DNA from: JBNLAN01 sp050302175
Lineage (GTDB): Bacteria; Pseudomonadota; Zetaproteobacteria; Mariprofundales; Mariprofundaceae
Assembly (NCBI GenBank): GCA_050302175.1
Contig: JBNLAN010000008.1
Location: 62,001-126,000 of the forward strand
Reading direction: 5' to 3'
DNA length: 64,000 bases
Position 1 is the first letter of the stretch. Every line of letters starts with the position of its first letter. The position numbers and the translations under genes were made by a program. The notes beneath the pieces are model-generated. The model was not told the origin of the DNA. It saw nothing but the letters and a program-made list of their open reading frames with translations, and ran no database searches. This document shows positions 17,534 to 24,376 of this stretch, in pieces.

Positions 17534-18865
17534 CTATTTTTCAGCACTATCCTGTTCGGCTTGCCAGACTGAAAGCGCTTTTTCCTCTTTCTTGGCCTTG
17601 GCCTGCTCCACAATATAAGCGACGCACTTGCGCTCAAGCAAGCGTTCATGCATCTGCTCCATCTGCTCTTTCTGGCTTCGCACCCATGCAACGAACTGAT
17701 CATGCTGTTCAGCAGGATATTGATTTGACAAAGTCTCGATCTCGGCATCGATCTCGGCATCGCTGACGTCCACGCCACCCTGATCCTTCACGGCCTGCAG
17801 TAAAACAGATAACGATAAATTGCGCTCTGAACGGCTACGCACCTCGTTACGGAAAGCCTCTTCACGAAGCATTTCGCTGTCCGCAGGCATACCCTGCTGC
17901 TTAAGACTATCCGCCACGCGCTGAATCTGTGAGCGCACATCCTGCTCAATCAGCGCCTCAGGAAGTGCCACTTTATTGGCCGCCAGCAGCGCATCAAATG
18001 CGGCACTGCGCGTGGTTTCATAACTGGCCATTTCGGCCTCGCGCTCCAGGCGCTTACGCACATCTTCACGTAACGCATCGGCGCTCTCGAAACCCAGGTG
18101 TTTGGCAAGCGCTGCATCGTCAGCGAGTTTTTCAGGCTTACCTACGCGCTTCACAATCGTCTCAAAACGAGCCGCTTTGCCAGCCAGATGCCTGGCCTGA
18201 TACTCCCCGGGGAAGGTCACTTCCACTGTTACCTCTTCACCGGCCTTCTTACCGAGCAACTGATCCTCAAAACCTGGAATAAAACGGCCCTCACCCAGCT
18301 TCAGGGCCACATCTTCACCCTTACCACCCTCAAATGGCTCGTCACCGACGAATCCCACGAAATCGATGTGCAGCTCGTCGCCGTTTTCGGCTTTGCCCTT
18401 CGAATCCTTATAGTTGACCTCTTTTTCCATCAGGCGGTCGATCACGCCTTGTACATCCGTATCGCCTGCATTCACCACAGTCTCAGAGAATTTCAGCTTG
18501 CCAAGGTTTGCCAGTTTCACATCCGGCCAGGTCACAACCTTCATGGTAAACTCAAAACCATCTTTCGGCTGTACTGTCGGGATATCAAGTTCGGGCTGCA
18601 CGGCCGGATGCAGACCACAGGATTCAAGCGCCTCGAGGTAGTGCTCCTGAATCAACTCGGATACGGTATCTTCGTGCAACTTTCCGGCGAAGCGCTGCTT
18701 CAGCATCTGATTGGGGGTCTTGCCTGCGCGGAAACCAGGGAGCTTCACCTGACCGGCCAGTTTATCGAGCTGCTCCGCATAGGTTTTATCATAAGCCTGC
18801 TGAGCGATCTGCACATGCACTACATGCTCGTTCTTGCCAGCCGATTTCACTTCCGTCTTGACCAT
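17534..18865 (-). CDS. tig: Trigger factor (ribosome-associated chaperone)
   Basis: Peptidyl-prolyl isomerase and chaperone at the ribosome exit tunnel. The 443-residue protein has the ribosome-binding loop with KLPGFRAGKTPNQML, then an FKBP-like domain (VNYKDSKGKAENGDELHIDFVG region) and a long helical C-terminal domain. The start ATG 18865 follows GGAGGAAATA; the open frame continues upstream into the tRNA-Leu region without meaning. It is the first protein gene behind tRNA-Leu, only 40 bases away, so tRNA and mRNA probably share a transcript. Confidence 0.97.
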   Translation of the reverse strand: MVKTEVKSAGKNEHVVHVQIAQQAYDKTYAEQLDKLAGQVKLPGFRAGKTPNQMLKQRFAGKLHEDTVSELIQEHYLEALESCGLHPAVQPELDIPTVQPKDGFEFTMKVVTWPDVKLANLGKLKFSETVVNAGDTDVQGVIDRLMEKEVNYKDSKGKAENGDELHIDFVGFVGDEPFEGGKGEDVALKLGEGRFIPGFEDQLLGKKAGEEVTVEVTFPGEYQARHLAGKAARFETIVKRVGKPEKLADDAALAKHLGFESADALREDVRKRLEREAEMASYETTRSAAFDALLAANKVALPEALIEQDVRSQIQRVADSLKQQGMPADSEMLREEAFRNEVRSRSERNLSLSVLLQAVKDQGGVDVSDAEIDAEIETLSNQYPAEQHDQFVAWVRSQKEQMEQMHERLLERKCVAYIVEQAKAKKEEKALSVWQAEQDSAEK

Positions 18866-18905
18866 TATTTCCTCCGAATCAGACTCTACACATATACCAT
18901 TGAAA

Positions 18906-18989
<84 letters not shown>

Positions 18990-19015
18990 AAACTGCAGCC
19001 TAATGCCGCAAAACG

Positions 19016-19044
19016 AAAAAAGGGGCCACCTGAAGGTAAGCCCC
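19016..19044 (-). terminator. Intrinsic terminator behind tRNA-Lys
   Basis: On the minus strand GGGGC...ACCT / AGGT...GCCCC forms a stem with small internal bulges, followed by six T. It lies between tRNA-Lys and tRNA-Leu. Confidence 0.75.
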
Positions 19045-19053
19045 GTCGATGTC

Positions 19054-19129
<76 letters not shown>

Positions 19130-19177
19130 AGACAACCAAGCAAAAATTACCACAGCCAGGCTGCGATACAAGTGTGC

Positions 19178-19253
19178 TGGGGTGGACGATGGGACTCGAA
19201 CCCACAACCACCGGCACCACAAGCCGGGGCTCTACCATTGAGCTACGTCCACC
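19178..19253 (-). tRNA. tRNA-His (anticodon GTG)
   Basis: A cloverleaf on the minus strand with an 8-bp acceptor GGTGGACG/CGTCCACC that includes the extra G-1:C73 pair typical of tRNA-His. The anticodon loop is TTGTGGT, and CCA is encoded. Confidence 0.97.
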
Positions 19254-19266
19254 ATCGAGCACAAAC

Positions 19267-19343
19267 TGGCGCGCCTGACAGGAATCGAACCTGTAACCTA
19301 CGGCTTAGAAGGCCGTTGCTCTATCCAGTTGAGCTACAGGCGC
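19267..19343 (-). tRNA. tRNA-Arg (anticodon TCT)
   Basis: A cloverleaf on the minus strand with acceptor GCGCCTG/CAGGCGC, anticodon arm ACGGC-CTTCTAA-GCCGT, T-loop GTTCGATTCC and encoded CCA. It decodes AGA/AGG. Confidence 0.96.
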
Positions 19344-19379
19344 CTGCAGGACACACCCAATCTTCAAGGCTCTTCAAGG

Positions 19380-19456
19380 TGGTCGGGGCTGCAGGATTCG
19401 AACCTGCGACCCTCTGCTCCCAAAGCAGATGCGCTACCAGGCTGCGCTAAGCCCCG
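19380..19456 (-). tRNA. tRNA-Pro (anticodon TGG)
   Basis: First tRNA of the minus-strand cluster Pro-Arg-His-Lys. Acceptor CGGGGCT/AGCCCCG, anticodon loop TTTGGGA, T-loop GTTCGAATCC, encoded CCA. Confidence 0.97.
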
Positions 19457-19779
19457 TTTACCTCGTTTTAAACCCTCAAAAGGCGGCGCAACATAGGCGG
19501 AATAGCTCGTTTCGTCAATCCCAAATTGAATCCGAAATCGCCTTCAAAAGGCAATAGCTGGTTGCCGCGCTATTCCATACCCGACATGAAAGCCAACATA
19601 AAAGGATTTGACACCGTTTCCTGCGTAACTTGAAATATCGCGTGCTGCGGAAGCAGGCAGAATCAATGCGAATGTGATCGGATGACAAGCCAGTATCCGG
19701 CCCGCTTATAGGGAGATAAGCCGTACAACACATAATCATCGGATTTCGAATCAGCTGCGCGATTTTTCTCGTTCCGATA
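19457..19779. other. 323-base gene-free stretch between tRNA-Pro and a barrel-like gene
   Basis: Besides the tRNA promoter at 19490-19518, I see only a TTGACA (19608-19613, plus strand) with a weak -10 about 17 bases on; this might serve the following plus-strand gene. A 107-codon minus-strand frame here (19515-19838) has no coding character. The rest holds nothing I can name. Confidence 0.5.
19490..19518 (-). promoter_or_regulatory. Promoter of the tRNA Pro-Arg-His-Lys cluster
   Basis: TTGACG (19513-19518, minus strand), 17 bases, TATGTT (19490-19495), then the GC-rich discriminator GCGCCGCC. This is the pattern of stringently controlled stable-RNA promoters. tRNA-Pro starts about 34 bases further on. 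Confidence 0.8.
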
Positions 19780-20496
19780 ATGGCTTTGCTATGCGCCATT
19801 ACGTTCCCTAGCTGCGCGATTGCCGATCCGCAAAGCAATCACGGGCGTTTGCACTCATTTGAAGAGGGGCTGGAGGTGCCAACCTATTCATCCCCGAGCT
19901 ATACCCCCGCAATACAGACCCCGAATGCCGTACACTCCGCTAACAATATAGCCCCGGTCAAACCCTACCCCTTTGAGCCCGGTGACAGCCTAGCCCCCTA
20001 TCTGCACTACACTGCGGCTTATCAGCATATTGCTTCGAACCTGAGCGCACGAATGCACCGGCTGGAAATCGGCTACGAAATGTTTTCGATTTTGATCGAG
20101 CGAAATGATTATCAGGAACAGAATCCACAATTCCATCTCAGGGATACACGTCAGATGATATTTATCCGATTCCCTGTACAACTCAATGAGGATGAGTCTG
20201 TGCCAGCAGTCTCCGTCGCATACGGCATCGGAAGTTATACTCTTTCCGGAGAGCAGAAAACGCATCTGATAGTGCAATCACTACCGATAAAATATAAGCC
20301 TTTGGATTTCCTGAGCTTTGAATTACGCCCCAGCTGGTTCCAGCGCGACTCAAACACAAAAAATATCATGGAGGAGTATCAGCTATCCATGCACCTTGGA
20401 AGTCAGTATGCCGGCGTGGAAATTGGCTACCGCACCCTTACCAATCAGGGGGCCACCATTGATGGTCCGTTTGCAGCAATTTCACTCTATTACTGA
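19780..20496 (+). CDS. Hypothetical exported protein, possibly outer-membrane barrel
   Basis: Not recognised. The 238 residues begin with a hydrophobic stretch and a likely signal cleavage after SCAIA, then a Pro/Ser-rich segment. The rest alternates in the manner of beta strands (HRLEIGYEMFSILI, VEIGYRTL) and ends with an aromatic C-terminus, AAISLYY, as outer-membrane barrels do. The signal peptide lacks positive charges if ATG 19780 is used. The frame stays open upstream to 19720 and would add an Arg-containing segment but no ATG, GTG or TTG, so the real start is uncertain. It is convergent with the DUF1566 gene. Confidence 0.6.
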   Translation: MALLCAITFPSCAIADPQSNHGRLHSFEEGLEVPTYSSPSYTPAIQTPNAVHSANNIAPVKPYPFEPGDSLAPYLHYTAAYQHIASNLSARMHRLEIGYEMFSILIERNDYQEQNPQFHLRDTRQMIFIRFPVQLNEDESVPAVSVAYGIGSYTLSGEQKTHLIVQSLPIKYKPLDFLSFELRPSWFQRDSNTKNIMEEYQLSMHLGSQYAGVEIGYRTLTNQGATIDGPFAAISLYY

Positions 20497-20517
20497 GCAA
20501 CTCCACATAACAAAAGC

Positions 20518-21879
20518 CTAACGCACACAACGTACGTAGTTCCGTATACGTATCTCATCCTCCTGCCCGCCCTGAGAAGAGTATTGCCTCGGGTCGCCGC
20601 TCTTTGGATCGCTGCGCTGGGCGCCGGCGCCATGCACATCGACTCCATGCACTGAGGTACATTTCCCAAAACAGATATAAGCCGCCTGACGCACATTGTC
20701 GCCATGCGTGGTGGAGGACCAGAACCAGCCTTTGTTATCATACTGGCGAAACATATTCGTATCGATAGCCGGATCGTTGTGCCGATAATCGACAATGCCC
20801 TGCAACTCCTTCACGTTGGGCAGACGCCAATCGTCGTGGCCAGCCAGGCTCAACCCTTCACAATACGAGAGTGCACCCTCCCAATCTCGGGAGGCGCCGT
20901 CGTCGGCTTGTTGCCACATCAAACCACTGAAGCGATCACTCACCGTACCGTCATGATTTTCCACAAAGTCGTTAATTCCCCACTCTTCTCCCCGCACGCA
21001 GCGATAAAACAGCCCCTGTTTACCATTGAGCGGAGCCTGCTTGATCCGCCCATCGAAGAAGTTAACGAAAAAAGCACCCTTCACACCGGGTTTTCCCCAG
21101 TGATCACCACTATAAACAGTTGCAGACCAGGTCTGCCCCATCATGTCGGTACGATGAGTGGCACGAAAACGATCATTCTGCAAAATGCTTGCATCCGGTT
21201 CGCGTATCTCAAAAGTCTCGTCCAGATAAGGGCGACTACCCGCGCTACCGCGAAAATCGATCAGGGAGAAGAGTTCCCTGATCGTCGGTAAACGCCAGTC
21301 ACCATGCCCACCCAGATTCAATGCGTCACAAGTTACCTTGGCATCGTACCAGCCAAGCCGCTTTTCATTATGCCCCTGCTGCCACATCAGCCCAGTGACA
21401 CGATCCGTTACCGTGCTATCGCCATTGTCGCGATAATCGGGCAGAGCCCCTTCGTATTGCGCATCCTGGCCAAACCAGCGCTGGCCCGGCCCGGGGCAGG
21501 GAATCACTCCTTTATCATCAAAACAGCTACCTTGATGCGTATCCGGAATACGGCTGACAACCGACTTTGCCGAAGCATCATGCGCAACAATCTCTGCACG
21601 TGCTGCCCGGTTCTTTGCCATGGAGCCCTGTTGGCTCCCCCGTTGCATGGCTTGCGGCATACGATCAGCACCGTCCGGTACGCAAGTTTTGCCGTGCGGT
21701 GTGTTACGACAAACGCCTTCAACCTGGCCGCGAGGCGTTCTGAATGCGCACGACACCCCTTCACTTTTAGCGCTGCAGGCATTCACCGCCTCTTGCGGCG
21801 GTCCGCCTCTTCCCGGTGGTTGCGCCGAAGCAACCGAACCGGATAGCAATATCGCAACCATCAGTCCAATACGTTTCAT
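20518..21879 (-). CDS. Secreted protein with two DUF1566 (Lcl-type) domains
   Basis: The 453-residue protein has a signal peptide (cleavage after ASA) and a Pro/Gly/Gln-rich segment with four cysteines (SCAFRTP, GVCRNTPHGKTCVP). Two tandem repeats follow: DSTVTDRVTGLMWQQ with HGDWRLPTIREL (from about residue 145), and DGTVSDRFSGLMWQQ with HDDWRLPNVKEL (from about 305). These are DUF1566 signatures, a domain common in exported proteins and related in fold to C-type-lectin-like adhesins. The role is unknown. It is the last gene before a convergent partner; a glutathione transferase gene lies upstream on the same strand. Confidence 0.8.
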   Translation of the reverse strand: MKRIGLMVAILLSGSVASAQPPGRGGPPQEAVNACSAKSEGVSCAFRTPRGQVEGVCRNTPHGKTCVPDGADRMPQAMQRGSQQGSMAKNRAARAEIVAHDASAKSVVSRIPDTHQGSCFDDKGVIPCPGPGQRWFGQDAQYEGALPDYRDNGDSTVTDRVTGLMWQQGHNEKRLGWYDAKVTCDALNLGGHGDWRLPTIRELFSLIDFRGSAGSRPYLDETFEIREPDASILQNDRFRATHRTDMMGQTWSATVYSGDHWGKPGVKGAFFVNFFDGRIKQAPLNGKQGLFYRCVRGEEWGINDFVENHDGTVSDRFSGLMWQQADDGASRDWEGALSYCEGLSLAGHDDWRLPNVKELQGIVDYRHNDPAIDTNMFRQYDNKGWFWSSTTHGDNVRQAAYICFGKCTSVHGVDVHGAGAQRSDPKSGDPRQYSSQGGQEDEIRIRNYVRCVR

Positions 21880-21925
21880 ACCGTTACCCCCTCACTTTGT
21901 TGCCCTGCATCACTCCAGATACCCT

Positions 21926-22579
21926 TTATACAGGCGCACAGACAGCTGCCCCACGTATCGCCGCAGGGCGGCTCGCACAACGCGCATACCAGCGCTGTAC
22001 GTTCGGATATTGATCAAGCCCAAGTTGCTCGCGCGCATCGTAAACACGTTCAAGACATCCCACCCACGGGAAGGTGGCAATATCGGCAATCGTGTATTCA
22101 TCATCGACCAGGTAATCACGCCCCTCCAGTCGTTTTTCCAGCACGTCAAGCAGGCGCTTCGATTCATTGGTGTAGCGCTCCAGTGGATAGGGATGATCGC
22201 ACTGCTCACGCGCAAATTTATAAAAGTGCCCAAACTGTCCGAACATCGGACCGATACCACCCACCTGGAGGAATAACCACTGCAAGGTCTCGCTACGCAA
22301 TCGTGCATCGGCAGGAAGAAACTTCCCACTTTTCTCGGCAAGATAGATCAGGATTGCGCCCGATTCGATCACCGCCAGCGGCTGACCGTCCGGACCATCG
22401 GGATCGACAATCGCCGGAATCTTATTGTTCGGGTTGATGGCGAGGAACTCGGGTTTGAACTGATCCCCTTTCCTGATATCGATCATATGCGCATCGTAGG
22501 GGATTCCCATCTCTTCGAGCGCGATGGATGCTTTTTGCCCGTTTGGGGTTGCCATCGAATAGAGCTGTATTTTTGCCAT
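21926..22579 (-). CDS. Nu-class glutathione S-transferase / disulfide-bond oxidoreductase (YfcG/YghU type)
   Basis: The 217-residue protein has a thioredoxin-fold N-terminal domain that starts IQLYSMATPNGQKASIALEE. The T-P-N-G-x-K segment is the glutathione-contacting motif of the YfcG/YghU group. FLAINPNNKIPAIVD and a helical C-terminal domain with DEYTIADIATFPW follow. Members reduce disulfides with glutathione rather than conjugating it. The ATG start has GGAGGTCGAT upstream. The C-terminal about 20 residues (RPAAIRGAAVCAPV) look shortened or divergent relative to family members. Confidence 0.88.
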   Translation of the reverse strand: MAKIQLYSMATPNGQKASIALEEMGIPYDAHMIDIRKGDQFKPEFLAINPNNKIPAIVDPDGPDGQPLAVIESGAILIYLAEKSGKFLPADARLRSETLQWLFLQVGGIGPMFGQFGHFYKFAREQCDHPYPLERYTNESKRLLDVLEKRLEGRDYLVDDEYTIADIATFPWVGCLERVYDAREQLGLDQYPNVQRWYARCASRPAAIRGAAVCAPV

Positions 22580-22620
22580 ATCGACCTCCTGTCGTTATTC
22601 GACAGTAGTTCACCTGGACG

Positions 22621-22658
22621 AAAAAAACAAAAGGCCTCCGATTTCTCGAAAGCCTTTT
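22621..22658 (-). terminator. Intrinsic terminator behind tRNA-Gln
   Basis: The outer stem AAAAGGC / GCCTTTT with an imperfect inner stem is followed on the minus strand by TTTTG and seven T. Confidence 0.75.
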
Positions 22659-22664
22659 GAGGTT

Positions 22665-22738
22665 TGGCTGGGGGAGCTGGATTCGAACCAACGTTGACGG
22701 AGTCAGAGTCCGTAGTCCTGCCGCTAGACGATCCCCCA
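22665..22738 (-). tRNA. tRNA-Gln (anticodon CTG)
   Basis: A cloverleaf on the minus strand starting with T as in tRNA-Gln: acceptor TGGGGGA/TCCCCCA, anticodon arm ACGGA-CTCTGAC-TCCGT, T-loop GTTCGAATCC, encoded CCA. It decodes CAG. Confidence 0.96.
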
Positions 22739-22780
22739 ATGGCAAGTCGTAAAACTAAGCGCCTGTTTGTGAGGGTGCGC

Positions 22781-22808
22781 AACATAGCAAACCAGCCCGA
22801 AACGTCAA
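22781..22808 (-). promoter_or_regulatory. Promoter of tRNA-Gln
   Basis: TTGACG (22803-22808, minus strand), 16 bases, TATGTT (22781-22786), then GCGCACCC. The boxes are identical to those of the tRNA-Pro cluster promoter. Confidence 0.8.
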
Positions 22809-22830
22809 TCCCCGGAGCGGAGCAACAGCG

Positions 22831-22861
22831 TAAAATAAAAAGAGCCCCGGCTGCCCGAGGC
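22831..22861 (-). terminator. Intrinsic terminator behind the OmpA-like gene
   Basis: A 7-bp stem, GCCTCGG / CCGGGGC (one G-U pair), followed on the minus strand by TCTTTTTATTTTA. Confidence 0.7.
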
Positions 22862-22878
22862 CCTTATCTCAGCTTTAA

Positions 22879-23565
22879 TTATTGAATATCGTTGTGCGGC
22901 ACCACGTAGAGTTCGACGCGGCGATTGGCTGCCTGCCCCTGTGGTGTATCGTTACTGGCACGAGGACTCTGCTCACCCTGCCCACGCGTCTGCATTCGAT
23001 TACCTGCCACACCTCGCGCAGTCAGGTAGCTTGCCACCGAAAGGGCACGATCCTCTGAAAGACGCTGATTGTAAGACTCTGAGCCAATACTATCGGTATG
23101 CCCTACCACGACGATTTCAGTACGATCATAGCGGGCCAAAACATCGGCAACCTTATTCAGGGTTGGTTCGAAAGTCGATTTGATCGCAGCGGAATCGAAA
23201 TCGAACGATACGGAGCTATCGAGTGTCACCTTCAGAATTTCGTTCTGCATGCGCTCAATCTCAACCTGATTGCGGGCACGCTCCTCCGCCAAACGGCGCT
23301 CAAGCTCAGCCTGCTGCTTATCCTGATAGGCTCCTACCCCGGCACCAACAGCACCACCTACTGCTGCACCCGCCAAGGCGCCTCGCAGAGCCCCGCCGGA
23401 ATGATCGCCCTGATAACCGATCACAGCGCCAGCCGCCGCGCCCAACAGCGCACCTACAGTCGCACCCTTTTTGGTGTTTTCGTTATTGCCAGTGGTGGCA
23501 CACGCAGCAAGACCAAGCGAAACTGCAACAAGCAACACAGATGCTAAACTTCGGCGAACATTCAT
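22879..23565 (-). CDS. OmpA-family peptidoglycan-binding lipoprotein (YiaD-like)
   Basis: The 228-residue protein has a signal peptide with lipobox L-A-A-C and lipidated Cys22. A glycine-zipper region rich in Gly/Ala follows (about residues 33-80), then a charged helical segment (about 82-110), and a C-terminal OmpA domain with FDFDSAAIK, VVGHTDSIGSESYNQRLSE and QGEQSPRASNDTPQG, which binds peptidoglycan. It anchors the outer membrane to the cell wall. The start ATG has AGGAGGAAGCC upstream. It has its own promoter and terminator and appears monocistronic. Confidence 0.92.
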   Translation of the reverse strand: MNVRRSLASVLLVAVSLGLAACATTGNNENTKKGATVGALLGAAAGAVIGYQGDHSGGALRGALAGAAVGGAVGAGVGAYQDKQQAELERRLAEERARNQVEIERMQNEILKVTLDSSVSFDFDSAAIKSTFEPTLNKVADVLARYDRTEIVVVGHTDSIGSESYNQRLSEDRALSVASYLTARGVAGNRMQTRGQGEQSPRASNDTPQGQAANRRVELYVVPHNDIQ

Positions 23566-23601
23566 GGCTTCCTCCTGATAAACAAAGAACCGACAACCCT
23601 G

Positions 23602-23629
23602 ATTCTAGGACACGCTCCGCGAAACACAA
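23602..23629 (-). promoter_or_regulatory. Probable promoter of the OmpA-like gene
   Basis: TTGTGT (23624-23629, minus strand), 16 bases, TAGAAT (23602-23607), 37 bases ahead of the ATG. Confidence 0.5.
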
Positions 23630-23663
23630 CTCACCTTCAGGCGCTATTTCTACCCCCCTCAAC

Positions 23664-23693
23664 AAAAAAAGAGGCCGCCCGCCGGGCGACCTC
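23664..23693 (-). terminator. Intrinsic terminator behind the VWA lipoprotein gene
   Basis: A 10-bp stem, GAGG-T-CGCCC / GGGCG-G-CCTC with one G-U pair, followed on the minus strand by seven T. Confidence 0.85.
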
Positions 23694-23716
23694 TCTATAC
23701 AAAAAAACAAGCCTGC

Positions 23717-24376
23717 TCAATCGTCGTCAACAATCACCGATTCCAAACGCTCGAGATCGTTAATTACTCGCCAGGTGCCTTCTCCTGCCTCAATACGAGT
23801 CTGCCATTTGGAAAGACGATCCAGATACTCGCGTGGATCGACGTTATCGCTGCGAAGCTTGGTCACATTCAGCGCCACAATATCGAAGCCGCCTACCTGC
23901 AACGGGATATCGCGGATATAGCCTTTCTTCAGCTCCTCCTTTAAATCGGAGAAGATCAGAATGGTCTTCTTGCCTACGCCAGCTTCGTTCAGATATTCAA
24001 CCGCCTGCAACATGCCACCGGTGATATCGGTATAAGCACTTGGTTTCACGGTTTTAACGAAATGATCGATATCATCACGAAACTTCATCTTCTGGCGATT
24101 GGCCATGCTCGGCCGATCATCGAACGTCACCTTGGCGACAATATCCTTCTCACTAAAACTACCGGTATCGACTCGCGCAACCGCGAACGTATCACCGGGG
24201 TTCAGCTTGGCCAGGGTGTAGTTGATAATAAGCTGTGCTTTTTTCAGCTCTTCGGTATAGGTGCCGGAAGTATCCAGCAACATATACACGCCACGGGTAT
24301 GGGGCACATTCTGCTGAGAACAGCCTGCGAGTAGCAACAGCGCAGGTATGATGGCCCGAATAATAAATTTTTTCAT
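23717..24376 (-). CDS. VWA-domain lipoprotein
   Basis: The 219-residue protein has a signal peptide with lipobox L-A-G-C (Cys19), then a von Willebrand factor A-like fold. MIDAS-type residues appear in YMLLDTSGTYTEE (D-x-S-x-T, where the usual last residue is Ser), then YTDITGGML with the conserved Thr, and KKTILIFSDLKEE. The mature protein is expected at a membrane facing the periplasm. ATG 24376 follows directly and in frame after the TAA of the upstream membrane gene, with no gap. A strong terminator follows. I do not know its function; the partner gene suggests a two-part envelope complex. Confidence 0.8.
   Translation of the reverse strand: MKKFIIRAIIPALLLLAGCSQQNVPHTRGVYMLLDTSGTYTEELKKAQLIINYTLAKLNPGDTFAVARVDTGSFSEKDIVAKVTFDDRPSMANRQKMKFRDDIDHFVKTVKPSAYTDITGGMLQAVEYLNEAGVGKKTILIFSDLKEELKKGYIRDIPLQVGGFDIVALNVTKLRSDNVDPREYLDRLSKWQTRIEAGEGTWRVINDLERLESVIVDDD

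Noticed and set aside
17730..17765. Tandem ATCTCGGC-type repeat in tig
   Set aside because: It encodes a plain acidic helical repeat (DAEIDAEIE) in the chaperone; no separate role is indicated.
19515..19838. 107-codon minus-strand frame upstream of tRNA-Pro
   Set aside because: It overlaps the tRNA promoter and the barrel-like gene, has no ribosome-binding site, and the composition is not protein-like.
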